64,000 nt of DNA. It comes from Micropterix aruncella. Taxonomy: Eukaryota; Arthropoda; Insecta; Lepidoptera; Micropterigidae. Position numbers and translations under genes: made by a program. The stretch lies in NCBI GenBank assembly GCA_944548615.1, contig OX155971.1, forward strand, positions 25,780,072-25,844,071, written 5' to 3'. The notes beneath the pieces were generated by a model, which had not been told where the DNA came from, did no database searches, and worked only from the letters and a program-made list of their open reading frames with translations. Of the stretch, positions 10,200-20,749 are shown in pieces. Position 1 is the stretch's first letter; each line of letters starts with the position of its first letter.

Positions 10200-11292
10200 A
10201 GCTGTCCACTACAACTGGCGAACCCGTCACCTCAGGGAGTTTTAACGATTGTGATCGCTCTGTCTACCGTGAGGTGAGCGCAGAAAACTTTTGACGAAAA
10301 ATAATCCACAGTCTAGCTATGCCACCTGCCCGTCAGAGGCCAACGCCTTACAGCGAGGCACCGGGAAAGGTAAACAGGTGGCAGCCTCGCCCCCAACTAC
10401 CAGTTTTGGAAGGATATCTCCGCCTGGAATTAACCTTCAGGATACCTCCGTCCTCCCGACTGGTTACTTCTACGCTCATCCCACGGCTCAAAGAATGATT
10501 ACATATCGCTATCCTGGTTACCACCAGGATAGCCTGTCACCAGCCTGGGGTGACGGGTTCGCCCGTTGCAGTCGACATCGCCCTACTGGCTCTCCTTTCT
10601 GCATGGAGGCTGCCGGATGGGTGTTTACCCGCCGTAAGTATGACCGACCATGAACGAATGGGTCGTCGTGGCCAAGTCAATAGGGCCCATTAGCTCCCTC
10701 TTATATGTACTTAAACAACAGCTCCTGTTGCAGTTTAGCCACTAAGACCCAGTTTTAAAGGGTCGGTCAAACGCACGGGTGAACACCCATCCGGCGGCCT
10801 CCTCGCAGAAGTGAGAGCCAGGGTAGGACGCTGGCCTGCGGGCCAGTCTCCTAGGAGTCAACCTTCGGGCGCTCCTGGACGGTTTGCTCACCGTGCAGCA
10901 GCAGCCAATCGATTGTGCATTCCGAATAACAGCCGAGGTAGTCTGGAAAGAGTAATGTTTCATATAGAGCGGGCGTAGTTAATAACTTTACGGCAACTGC
11001 TCTTAAAACGACTATTCGGCTACCCGATAGCGGTTGAAGAGCCGAGCAAATGATGCCGTGGTCCGCGATAGATCCGGTAGACACCGAATCACCGCTAAGT
11101 GTGGAGAGGATTGCGCAAGCGACCTCATTTCATTTTATTTCGGCTTCTTACGGGCGAGTGGCACAACTAGAAAGTGGACTGTTTTCGTCCCAAGTCTCCT
11201 ACGCTCACCTCACGGGAGACAGAACGACCAAATATCGTAAAACTTCCTGAGGTAACGGGTTTGCTCGTTGTAGTTAACAGCTCCAGTTGCGG
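10200..11292. repeat. Family A, inverted pair (+ half then - half)
   Basis: Starts with the outer end GCTGTCCACTACAACTGGCG in plus orientation and finishes with GTTGTAGTTAACAGCTC, its inverted counterpart. The plus half is 10200-10715; the minus half is 10731-11292. The region 10380-10600 is chimeric and includes another outer end (GGTGACGGGTTCGCCCGTTG) at about 10545. The pair therefore has the form of a foldback element with ~0.5-kb arms, modified by internal insertions or recombination. Confidence 0.75.
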
Positions 11293-11394
11293 TTTTTTTC
11301 CGGGTTAAATAAAAACCGTAAGAAATCCTCTTCCTCCTCCAAAATTAGAGTGAAAACTCCAGGAACCTAATGGTTCCGCGCAGCTTTGGCTTGA

Positions 11395-12020
11395 TGAACT
11401 GATTGTAATTTTGGGTCGTTCAACTCGCGGTTCAACTCCCATACGGAAGCCTCCCCGAAGAGGGACCAACATAGAAAGGACTGTGAATCCTGTCATGGCT
11501 GTGTTTTGGACAGATGGTATCAGATCCAATCTAAGGGGAACACCTCGGGCGATACTGGGCGGTCTGCGATGCGTGCAGCGTCAGCCAATCGACTGGGCAC
11601 TTCGGCGAATAGCCGGGGGTGATGTCAGCCACCTTTCAACGATCTGTTGGCAACTCAATCCCGTGTGAACTTGATAAGCAAAGAGCCCACGGTCTGCGAT
11701 AAATTTGAACTGAATTACCGGTAACATTAGGCAGAGGCAGCGCAAGCCAATTCGAAACTGTGACCGGACTAGAGTTTGGAGAAATCCATCCAAATTGTGT
11801 AGTAAGGGAGCGAGGACGGCCCGCTGTTTCCTCTTGCCAGAGCCTCGTGGTAAAGCGTTGGTTTCTTACGGGTTTGTCGGTGGAGTTAGACAATAGACTA
11901 TTCTTTTTCCGCTAAAGTCTTCCACGGTCATTCCATGGGAGACAGAATGACCTAATGCCGTTAAAACTCCCTGGGGTGACGGGTTCGCCAGTTGAGGTTT
12001 GACACTTCCACTCTGGTTCA
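11395..12020 (-). repeat. Family A, divergent copy
   Basis: Follows the same order of blocks as the other minus copies (GCGGTCTGCG...GCGTCAGCCAATCGACTG, then TCTTACGGG, GGAGACAGAATGACC, CTGGGGTGACGGGTTCGCC) but is clearly more diverged. It may be a separate subfamily shared with 24430-25385 and 25890-26430. Confidence 0.7.
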
Positions 12021-12454
12021 TTATTTTTTCGAAATAATATTCCAAGATATTTACCAGCTATTAACATCTAGATTCGCTAATTAATAAACCTCTCGCCTGT
12101 CTTCGCCACTGACTTTATACGGCCCCTTAAATTATAGCCCAATTTCCCATTCAAAGTACGCGTAACCATAATTCCACTTGCAGTAAGAGGTAGGCAATTA
12201 ACAAGAGTTTGGTGGGAAAATCGGTTTAATTTTCAAGTTGACTTCTTATTCGGTTTTTGCCAATTCTCGTTTTCTTTTCTTCTGTAATATTTATGCAGGA
12301 AAATAAGAAATTTAATACTATTGCTGAAGCTATTAATTTTTTTCTTTTTTCAATATTTCTATAAGCTATTCCTTTTTTCCTTTTTCCTAAAAAATCCTAT
12401 AATCCCAAAAGTCTCAAAAAATCTTAAGTTGCTCAATAAAGGCAGTAACCGACA
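12021..12454. other. No gene seen
   Basis: Unique-looking AT-rich sequence; T-rich from 12330 to 12420. No supported ORF. Confidence 0.45.
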
Positions 12455-13110
12455 TAAGTAGTAGTATTAGTAAACGGAGTGGGGGGCTTTTTTCCAGCCC
12501 TTGATGTCACCTGGGTCTATAAGATCTTTTGTAACTACCCACTTTGTGGTTGGGTCAGTGGTCTGCTAGTAGCCCGGTACTGCTTACCAGTCCATGCAGA
12601 TCGTTGACCTTTAAGTTGGGCAGATCGCTGGGTTCGAGAAAGGCTCGTCTTAGTAAAATGTCTCTTTTTGCGGCGAGGACTGGGCGGCGACCAACGATGT
12701 GTATGTTGTTTTCAGGTTTTTCGCCACATTTTCGGTAGTCCTGGCTCTCGGTTAAGCCAAGGTTTAATATATGTGTTCTAAGGGTCATGTGTCCGGTAAG
12801 GAGACCATTAGTAGTTCTAAGGTTCTTTTTGCTCATGTCTAGTAGCGCCTTGGTTTTCATTGGATAAGGTTGCTCCATTTTGGATTTTGCCTGGCGACAT
12901 CCTTGGCTCTGTTTCCAGGATTCCCGATGCTCCTGCTATAAGCAGTTCCTGGTGATTTTCTTACCTATAGCGAAAGGGACCCCAACAACTGGCTCAACCG
13001 GGCATTCCAGTGTGCCCAGTTTTGCCACTCTGCCGGCCTCTTCGTTGCCGGGTATGCCTTGTTGGCCCGGTATCCATATTAAGGTGGACCGACATAATAA
13101 CCAGAAATAG
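12455..13110 (-). pseudogene. LINE 3' portion: RNase H domain to 3' end
   Basis: Minus-strand translation gives STLIWIPGQQGIPGNEEAG, the RNase H motif WIPGHxGIxGNExAD in which the H is Q here. It then runs in the same frame through a TAG (at about 12936) into CRQAKSKMEQPYPMKTKALL, LTGHMTLRTHILNLGL and the Cys/His-like segment YRKCGEKPENNIHIVGRRPV. This is the end of an RNase H-bearing LINE ORF2 (I/R1/LOA-like). The second copy at 34310-34500 has GAG in place of the TAG, so the stop is a later mutation. The 3' tail is (ACT)n-like at 12455-12470, and the same 3' end recurs at 61020-61125. Confidence 0.78.
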
Positions 13111-13379
13111 AAATAAGATTCTAGTTCCAAAGTTCTAAAACAGCAGGAAATTTTGAAGTTGCTAGTAAAACCATTTAAGCACAGTATGAAAAACATAATA
13201 TACTTTGTATAAAAATCATAACACTACTTGAATGATAAAGATACATGGTGTTAATATACCTTACGTATATTTCAGATTCTCTCGCTTTTTATATAATTCT
13301 TCAAAAACTAACAATTATTTTTGTTACCTTACCTATTTCCTGTTATTTTATTAATCTATTCTTTCTGTTCTATATATAA

Positions 13380-14200
13380 CTAGCTGTTTCCCGCGGCTTC
13401 GCTTCGCGTAATGTTTCGAATCGATTTGTTAATTTAAGTAGGGTGTATTTTATTTACCTATTTAGACGCTATTTTTAGATATATAGCGCAATACGTCCCC
13501 CTCAGATGCATGCTACCTATCTCGTAGACCTACAAATCTTGTTCCTTGTTACCCGCGTCGCCTTCCGCTGTACGATGACCTAGGTATTTCGAGATGCTTG
13601 CACGCGTCACTAATTTCAAGATATCTCTAGAACTAAGTATACCAGTCAATGGCTAATTTTATTTTTATTTAACACCCGTGATAGTGTATCAACTCATGTT
13701 GATAGCGATTCTTATTTTATTGCTAATGTTTTTAACAAACACTGCATAATTATTTTTCTTTTTTTTTTACTCATAAAAGCAGTTACTGTAGCTTAAATTT
13801 AAAAGTTTGATATATGCTGTCGCCGACTTTTTTATAGATCTCTTTAAGGCCGATATTTTTGACATATATTATTTTCACATATATCAAACCGTTTCGTCAG
13901 CGCACGCCGATAAACAAGTCATTAGCTCATTTATCTCTGACTTCATTTACAAATATCGTGATATCGTATTGAAAACCAATATTTATCGCAATAATGTATT
14001 AACTCATGTTTATAGCGATTCTTATTTCATTGCTAATGTTTTTAACAAACACTGCCTAATTATTTATAGTATAGTATATAGTATATAGTACATATTATAT
14101 AGTACTCCTCGATATTAGAGCTTTCCAACAGTGAAAAAAAAATTGAAATCGGATAAGTAGTTTCGAAGATTACCCCCTACATACACACTTACAAAAGTTA
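13380..14200 (-). mobile_element. Helitron-like element, non-autonomous
   Basis: The minus-strand 3' end is at 13380: CGCGAAGCGAAGCCGCG hairpin, then GGAAACAGCTAG|T. The presumed 5' part near 14120-14190 (GTAGGGGGTAATCTTCGAAA on the minus strand) matches the other Helitron copies only loosely, so this boundary is approximate. The interior carries an ~85-bp direct repeat (13685-13770 and 13985-14070; AACTCATGTT.ATAGCGATTC). No coding capacity is seen. Confidence 0.65.
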
Positions 14201-14309
14201 CTTGTATATTTATTTATTTAATTAATTTAACAATTTATTTACAGTGCATAAGTATCACTAATAATCATATCAATAAAAATATATATTATTAAAATTAAAA
14301 TTAAAATTG

Positions 14310-14460
14310 AACACGGCCACTTCAATCTGGAAATAGTCTTAACCATCTCGACAAGGGTGGGGGGGGGGGGGGGGGTTATATATCTATATCCGTCTTCATC
14401 TCGATTTTTGTTAGCGCTTTCACAAAACTTTACTATCTTTTCGGTTATCAGGCTGGTAAA
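14310..14460 (+). repeat. Repeat family D, copy 2 (truncated)
   Basis: CAATCTGGAAATAGTC, a run of 17 Gs at 14359-14375, and ATATCCGTCTTCATCTCGAT match the core and right part of copy 1. The left part is missing. Confidence 0.7.
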
Positions 14461-14803
14461 TTAACATTTTAAAAAAAGGACGCAGAATGTGCCCCACCAA
14501 AATAAACTAAAGTCTATAGGAACGAAAAGTTTTCGAAAGGAAGATAATGGGGATTTCAAAGTTCAAAGTTTATTTATTCCAAAAACAACCCGGCGAGGGT
14601 ATAGAACTAACAATTAATAAATACATTTTTTATAATATTCATGTTTTAAAAATATCATATATCTGGTAAAAATTAAATTAAATCACGTTAGAAATCTGAA
14701 ATTCAATAAAATATACAAAATCAACCATTACATTGTCTAAATATTAAAAAGAGCATTAAGAAATATCAAAAATAGAAATATCAGATCCAAAAAAAAAATC
14801 CTT
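14461..14803. other. AT-rich, no gene; reversed retroposon-tail-like start
   Basis: 14550-14585 (AAAGTTTATTTATTCCAAAA) resembles the inverted 3' end of a LINE or SINE; a similar phrase occurs at 23535-23565. Otherwise nothing is recognised. Confidence 0.4.
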
Positions 14804-14963
14804 CTCCTGTCTACCCTAGAACGGGCTAGTCCCAGTCGGGTCGGGTGGGTCAGAAACAAATAAGCAAAAGGTTAAGGTTTTGCCAATCGTTCCTGTTATT
14901 TTTGTAAGCTAATCAATGTTTTATAGTAATTAATTCTTAAATAAATAAATAAATAAATAAAAA
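14804..14963 (+). repeat. Repeat family F: LINE/SINE 3' end with (AAAT)n tail
   Basis: TGTCTACCCTAGAACGGGCT...AAGCAAAAGGTTAAGGTTTT...TTAATTCTT(AAAT)n. A closely matching copy with the same tail lies at 19760-19917. This is the 3' end of a retroposon; only the end is present. Confidence 0.7.
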
Positions 14964-15124
14964 TGCCAGAAATTTTAAATGTTCTCTGGGTCTGTTTTTA
15001 AAATTCCAGAGACGCATTCCCAACTGAGGTGTCCTTTAGAAGGTTTGTGCCACCGTCGGTTCTCTCCCCAATATCTATAGACCCACCCCTTTCTTCCTAA
15101 GGATTGATGAAAGAGAGTAGGGGG
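14964..15124. other. Short unique spacer
   Basis: No feature seen. Confidence 0.4.
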
Positions 15125-15300
15125 GAATGGGGGTAGGGCTACCCCTAGTTAATGGGGCGCTAATGGCCGCTTAATGGACAAAACTCCGCGCCACTTAGGC
15201 ACCTCACGTCATTCTCAAGGGAAGCTTTAGGAGCACCTCAGTCTGATTGCTAATCAACATCGCGAGGCTTTAATAACGCCATCAATGATAAACAAAACCG
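15125..15300. promoter_or_regulatory. Candidate homeodomain-site cluster
   Basis: Unique GC-richer segment with several TAATGG/TAATCA/CAATGATAA words in 175 bp (GTTAATGGGGCGCTAATGG, CTTAATGGAC, GCTAATCAAC, TTAATAACGCCATCAATGAT). No repeat partner in the window and no ORF. The enhancer idea rests only on site density. Confidence 0.25.
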
Positions 15301-15589
15301 TCCAATGTGTAAACTCCTAGATATTATTTATTTATTTATTTTATTAACTAAATGTATTCAGCATATTCTTTATATAAAAAAAACATTTTATAAATTAACA
15401 TTAATATAGCCATTAATACATTTTAAATTAGCAAAAAATATAAAGTACCCATTTAAAAGATAATAATTTTATAACCTTCTTTTTAAGAAAAAAGGAAAAA
15501 GAAGCATTTCTAATAAATATAAATGTATAAGTACAATAGGGGAATGGAAATGGAAGGGAGGGATTGTTATAACACTATGTGTAATATAC

Positions 15590-16330
15590 GTTCATAAATG
15601 GCCATACATACGTATACTATTGACATATATATATACATATAGACATACATACACACATAAATATATTGTATATAATAAAGTAATAAGTAAATTTAAATTA
15701 ATTATCGTTCCTGAGCTTTTCTTCGACTGCGTGAAGAAAAGGCTTCCTGTCCAGAGAAAAAATGTTAAGGTCATTAAACCTGTTATTAAAAGAGGTGAGT
15801 AACCGTATCATAGTAGAGTTGCTGAAGTGGCTTAAATTGCACCTGGGCACGTGAAACAAACGAGAAACTCGGGTACTTCTGGGGGGCACTCTCAAGGAAT
15901 TCGCTCAGTTAAAGCTGGACAGTCTATTAAACCATGAAGGATGTCATATAGGAAAGACATGTCGGTTATGGTCCGTCTATTATAGAGCAGTGCAACCTTA
16001 AAGTTATCCGCTCTGTCCTCATATGTCTCGAAGTTCGTGTGCTAGCGCCAATTGAGGTATCGCAAGAAACGCTTTTGGACGCACTCAACCTTGTTGACAG
16101 ATGCAGCATACATCGGTGACCATATAGTGGATCCGAAGTCTAAGCCACTTCTGACATATGCTTAATACAGTGTTTTTAAGGCGAGGGTGTCACTGAACGG
16201 TCTGCATACTCTAAACAAAAATCCTAACATTTTCTTGGCCTTAAGAACTATGTAATCTATGTGGTCGTTGTATGTAAGCTTCGTATCTAAATAAAGTCCG
16301 AGGTCGCGTATTAAAGATGTTTAAAGATGT
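15590..16330 (-). pseudogene. LINE ORF2 C-terminal half, decayed
   Basis: The minus strand reads IRDLGLYLDTKLTYNDHIDY, then VLKAKKMLGFLFRVCRPFSD, AYVRSGLDFGSTIWSPMYAA, VQKRFLRYLNWR, and ends LTSFNNRFNDLNIFSLDRKP. This is the region after the RT catalytic core of Jockey/CR1-type LINEs. Several stops and at least one frameshift break it. It is 5' truncated, starting after the YXDD box. Insertion boundaries are unclear because the flanks are low-complexity. Confidence 0.8.
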
Positions 16331-16560
16331 TTAAATAGGATGTTTGCATGAAAAAAGATATTAGCAAAAAGAATGGGCATTTTGGGCTCACGAGAATGGG
16401 AGTCTTTCATTTATTTCTTAATAATTATTTTAATACTTCTATATCTAGCTACACATTTAAATATTTTTTGTGCAACCATGGTAAGAAAAAAATTTTTGTA
16501 TAATTTTTAAATATGAGATCCTGTACCGGTGTTTTCTATTACAGATTTTTGCAAAAATAG

Positions 16561-17252
16561 ATCTGTCAACTACAACAGGCGAACCCGTCACCTCAGGAAG
16601 TTTTAACGATTGGTCGTTCTATCCCCCGTGAAGTGAACGCAGAAGACTTGGACAAAACAGTCCACCGTCAAGCTCCGTCACGTGCCCGTAAGAGGCCAAC
16701 GCCTTACCCGCGAGATAACCAGGTATGTTATCCAGCGGGCTTACACTCACGCCCTTACATCCAATTGCGACCAGATTACTCCGGTCTCTCGAGAGGTTAC
16801 GAGTTCGAGGTTGCTTGCGCGGTCCTCTACCTTACGAAGCGGTGAAACGGTGTAAACCGAATCTAACGCGGACCACGGCATCTTTTGCCCGGCTGTTCCA
16901 CCCGGATTCGAATAGCCGATGGTCGTTTCAAGAGAGTCGCCGTAAGTTGCAGTAGCTCTATAGAGCGGGGGTGGTTGCTGACCTACTGTTACTATAGGAA
17001 ACAGTACTGCTTCCAGACTCCTCCGACTGTTAGTCAGAATGCACAATCGATTGGCTTACGCCGCACGGTGCGCTGACCGTCAAGGAGCGCCAGAAGACTG
17101 ACCCCTAGGGTAAACTAGCCCCAAAGCCAGAGTCCTACCCGGGCTCGCACCTCATGCGTGGAGGCCGCCGGATGGGTGTTGACCCGTGAGTGTAACCAAC
17201 CCTCAACAAATGGGTCTTTGTGGCCAAATCAGTAAGGGCCCATTAGCTTCTT
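16561..17252 (+). repeat. Family A, near full-length plus copy
   Basis: Starts at the outer end (CTGTCAACTACAACAGGCGA) and runs uninterrupted to the inner end (GGCCAAATCAGTAAGGGCCC). At ~690 bp it is the best reference copy. The family frame is open from 16725 to 16955. The inner end directly abuts the mariner relic. Confidence 0.82.
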
Positions 17253-17660
17253 GCAGCTTGGCTATAAATTTACCGTAAATGTGTACTGTGAAGAACTGCA
17301 AACAATGATGGAGACGCTCGTCATTAAATAACGGAGCCAATCACTCATCGCCTTTGCTTCTGCATGACAACGTATAACCACAAATTCCACTGCAAACAGT
17401 CGCAAAGTTACAGGAGTTGACTGGAGACTCTCGGACACGCGCCGTACTTTCCAGACCTTGTTTCAGTAGAGTTTAATTTGTTCTCAGAATTTGAATAACT
17501 TTTTACAAGGGGAAAAAACAACTTTGAAGAGTCGGTGAAAAACGCCTTCAAAACACTGATTAGTTTCTCTGCACGAGGGTTTTACAGCAGAAGAATTAAG
17601 CAACTCCCATTAAAATGACAAATCTGCATAAATAGTAAAGGTCCATATTTCTATTAATTA
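17253..17660 (+). pseudogene. mariner transposase C-terminal relic, copy 1
   Basis: Plus-strand frames give LGHAPYFPDLVSVEFNLFSE, the mariner signature H(P/A)PYSPDLAPxDYHLF, and then GKNNFEESVKNAFKTLISFS and GFYSRRIKQLPLK, the usual end of Tc1/mariner DD34D transposases. Multiple stops and frameshifts are present, and the final catalytic Asp of DD34D is not recognisable. A homologous inverted copy lies at 22905-23300. Confidence 0.75.
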
Positions 17661-17730
17661 AATGTAAATCTTTCATATAAATTTTGGCCTTAAATTTCCT
17701 TTATAGAATAACAACTTCATAGGTTCTAAT

Positions 17731-18530
17731 AGATAGATAGATAGATTTTTATTCGAAGTAGACTTACAGTATGTTTCTAGACATTTATGCCTTGCTTGTA
17801 GGCCTTACCATTGATTACTAGACTATATAATTAATGGCTTTACGTAATAGTAATAATAATAATAATAATAATAACACATTACAAATGGTTTTCATAGCTA
17901 TGTTACAGAAAAACGACTTGACCAGACCAATGTATTGCTTAAAAATCTTCAATTTTATAATAGCCTTTAGAGCACAAAGTATCTTTAACATTTTTTCTAA
18001 ATTTAGTGTCTGGTAAAAGGGTTAGTTCCTCAGGCAAAGTGTTATAAAAGGAACACCGTCTCCAATTTACTCCGATTTACTCACTTTTGATAACCTAGAG
18101 CCCGTAATGGCTAGTTTATTTTTAAACCTGGTGTTCCTATTGTGAATGTCACCCAACCTACGGAACCTGTGCAAGTTTTTACGAGCATACATTATGTTAT
18201 CGATATATGTATACTGACTATAAACCGTCAGAATATTGATCTCTTTAAATTTCTCTTTTAGCGATGCTCGGGAGTTTAAACAATAAATGGATCGTATGGC
18301 TCTTTTCTGCAAAGTAAATATCGTTTGTATATCTGCTGCGCGGCCCCAGAGCAAAATCCCATACGACATTATACTATGGAAGTAGCTGAAATAGACAGTT
18401 CTGGCAGTAGCTTCATCAGTTAGTTTCCTTATTTGACGTACCGCAAATGCTGCCGAGCTAATATCTCCAATATCTCCGAGACGTCCAAGTTTCACAACAT
18501 AGTCATGTGTCATGGTCGTTTCACAAGTTT
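17731..18530 (-). pseudogene. 5'-truncated LINE with (TAGA)n tail, copy of 58475-59270
   Basis: Minus-strand ORF 18513-18067 reads SSAAFAVRQIRKLTDEATAR, SIMSYGILLWGRAADIQTIF, TLQKRAIRSIYCLN and so on, the C-terminal part of a LINE ORF2. A small tandem duplication near 18070 (AGTAAATCGGAGTAAATTGG on the minus strand, replacing AGTAAATCTTTCATTGGAG) shifts the frame and ends the ORF early. The 3' UTR and a tail of TAGATAGATAGA units follow at 17731-17746. No RT core is present. Confidence 0.85.
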
Positions 18531-18589
18531 GTTATCCCGATTGAATTTTTGAAATAGTCCTGGTCTTTTATTACATTACCATGGCGACG

Positions 18590-18900
18590 CCATAGCAAAT
18601 AAAGTTGTCGCCGAGGGTTTATTAGGAGTGCGCGAGGCGGCGTCGACAAAGCCTTTTATCTTTCGGATGATTATTTTCATTAGGCCCCCGGAGAGGACGC
18701 CATATAATGAGTGAGGGGCCATTTGCATAATTGCAAAACAAGAGGGAGCCATAAAAGGGGAACGTCGCCATTGGACAAGGGGAGGGGAGGAAGAAACGAT
18801 ACATCTCGGTTATTCCGAGCGGCCACCAGTTAGATTTATAACGACAATAATAGTCCAGATAAATTAGACTTCGCCGAGCATTAATAAACACTATTTTCTA
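18590..18900. promoter_or_regulatory. Candidate conserved non-coding segment
   Basis: Unique, GC-richer sequence of mixed composition with octamer/homeodomain/CEBP-like words (GGCCATTTGCATAATTGC, TATAATGAGTGAGGGGCC, CATTAGGCCC). No repeat partner and no convincing exon in either strand. Function is inference only. Confidence 0.25.
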
Positions 18901-18944
18901 AAGAGATAACATCTAATTTAATTATCGGATGGTCTTTGGCAGTT

Positions 18945-19250
18945 AGAGGTATCGACTACAACGGACGACTCTGTTATCGTTCTGTCTCCCGTGAGGTGAA
19001 CCTAGAAGACTTGACGACGAGTACAAACCTACCGTCCAGCAAAGCCAACATGCCCGTCAGAGGCGTTAATGGGCCCATGCTGGGTTGGCCACGAAGACCT
19101 ATTCTGTTCAGGGTCGGTCACACTCACGGGTTAACACCCATCCGACGGCCTCCACGCATGAGGTGCGAACCTGGGTAGGACTCTGGCCTTGGTCAGTTTC
19201 CCCTAGGAATCAACATTCTGGCGCTCCTGGAAGGTCTGCGCAGACCGTCT
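18945..19250. repeat. Family A, short inverted chimera
   Basis: Begins like the outer end in plus orientation (GTATCGACTACAACGGACGA) and after about 125 bp switches to the inner part of a minus copy (GGGCCCATGCTGGGTTGGCC...GGTAGGACTCTGGCC...CTGGCGCTCCTGGAAGGTCT), then stops. It has the form of a foldback element with most of both arms deleted. Confidence 0.7.
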
Positions 19251-19759
19251 ATTAAAATTACCGACTAAATTTGTTTGAACATTGAATTTTAATCTCGGGC
19301 GAGCATCGAAAAAAATCTATTTCTTTCTGTGTTTTTTTTGTGTTTTATTTTACTGTTGATTGATAGAAAAGTATTCCATATCGGTCTGGATAAGTATAAA
19401 ATCCTAGCTGGATAGCCTTTAAGCCTTATTAACTATCGTATTAAAATCCTAGCTGCTATTAGCCTACTATGCCACTGGGCAATTTAACCCCTTACAATGT
19501 TAATAGTAATATAGTGCATGCTGTCTCTGCTGCAATGCTTCCACGACGGAACTCATATTAGAAAACAAGTGAATATATTAAAAAGAATAAAAAACACGCC
19601 CGCCGTTACAAAAAGTGAACTACTATTTTTTATTATTATTATATTTTTTTTACTTCTTTTTTTTTTAATACTAAATTTTAGGGCAATTTAGTGTTATTAG
19701 CTTTTTACTAAAACTTGTACATCTGTAAGCAATCAAGCAAACTTGATTGTCATATTAGA
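19251..19759. other. No gene; block repeated at 20325-20435
   Basis: 19278-19395 (TTTTAATCTCGGGCGAGCAT ... GATTGATAGAAAAGTATT) is repeated in the same orientation at 20325-20435 (TTCCAATCTCGGGCGGCATC ... GATTGAAAAGTATTG). The rest is T-rich. Confidence 0.55.
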
Positions 19760-19917
19760 GTCCTGTCCACCCTAGAACGGGCTAGTTCCAGTTGGGTGAC
19801 AGAATCAAATAAGCAAAAGGTTAAGGTTTTGCCATTCGGTTCCTGTTATTTTTGTAAGCAAATCAATGGTTTATAGTAATTAATTCTTAAATAAATAAAT
19901 AAATAAAATAAATAAAG
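19760..19917 (+). repeat. Repeat family F, second copy
   Basis: CCACCCTAGAACGGGCTAGT to the (AAAT)n tail, matching 14804-14963 throughout. Confidence 0.7.
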
Positions 19918-19964
19918 TGTCTTTATAATTATTTTTGTTACGGTTTTCTCATGAAATATTAGTC

Positions 19965-20250
19965 GTTTATGTATTTCGGAATGTACTCAATCAGACCTTT
20001 TATTTGACACTAAACACGATATATTTATGTAAATTCATAGACATTTGGAGATTTGGACACTTAGACAACTATTTACTTAATATTTGGACAGTTAAGGTAT
20101 AACATCACACTCGGGATAACATAACAATTCTAACAATACTACACAAATCTAATTAGGTAGAGGCGTTTAGAAGTTTTGGTGGAATAAAGAAACGGAAAAC
20201 ACATAGATGAACCTTAAACACATTACAATCTTTTTTGTTGGGCAGTCGTG
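19965..20250 (+). repeat. Repeat family C, copy 1
   Basis: TTCGGAATGTACTCAATCAG, ACACTAAACACGATATATTT, ACTCGGGATAACATAACAAT and GGAATAAAGAAACGGAAAAC occur in the same order at 31840-32115 and inverted at 41085-41670. Probably the 3' region of a retroelement; no coding part is seen. Confidence 0.7.
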
Positions 20251-20435
20251 TGATACAACTATTCGGGCATAATGAATAGCTGACTTCAAGAAAAGGGTAA
20301 ATTACGTGCCTTTCAATTAAAATATATTTGAATTTTGAATTCCAATCTCGGGCGGCATCGTGAAGAAATACTTATTACTTTCTTTGTTTTATTTTCCTTA
20401 AATACTCATCGATTGAAAAGTATTGATATATATCT
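20251..20435. other. Spacer with second copy of the 19278-19395 block
   Basis: See the entry at 19251-19759. Confidence 0.5.
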
Positions 20436-20740
20436 GTCGTGGCTTGGACTATCGGTACAAAGCTATCGCGGTCCATTCAGCGCCCGATGAAAGGGGGAGT
20501 TGGCGATATATTGCAGGGATTATGGATAGGGATGCGTGATGCGCGGCGTTGTTGTCGCGCGGATATTCGTCGAAATCCCTGCATCGACAAACCCCAGTCT
20601 CCCCTACACTCCCCTCGCCGCGTCGAGGCTTTTCTTTTTCGTGTTCGCAGTTTCGCGCAAAAAAACAAACGGTTTGCAACGGGGGAAATCTCCCGTAAGC
20701 TGCGGAAATAAATGTACGTCAGTCGGTATTAAAACGAGTT
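20436..20740. other. GC-rich unique segment, no gene supported
   Basis: CpG-containing sequence (GATGCGCGGCGTTGTTGTCG, CTCGCCGCGTCGAGG). Three overlapping ORFs on both strands (20439-20711 +, 20449-20679 -, 20477-20668 -) reflect low stop density at higher GC. None shows a domain. It could be a regulatory island. Confidence 0.4.
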
Positions 20741-20749
20741 TTAAATTTT

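Noticed and set aside
10291..10653. 120-codon ORF in family A
   Set aside because: It crosses chimeric junctions of repeat pieces and is not in the frame shared with other copies.
11411..11893. Overlapping 70-85-codon ORFs on both strands
   Set aside because: Inside the divergent family A repeat; open only because of higher GC.
15592..15802. Short ORFs on both strands rich in Tyr/Val/Ile
   Set aside because: They come from TATATACATA low-complexity sequence at the LINE tail.
20439..20711. 90-codon ORF in a GC-rich island
   Set aside because: Both strands are open in several frames, and no protein feature is recognisable.
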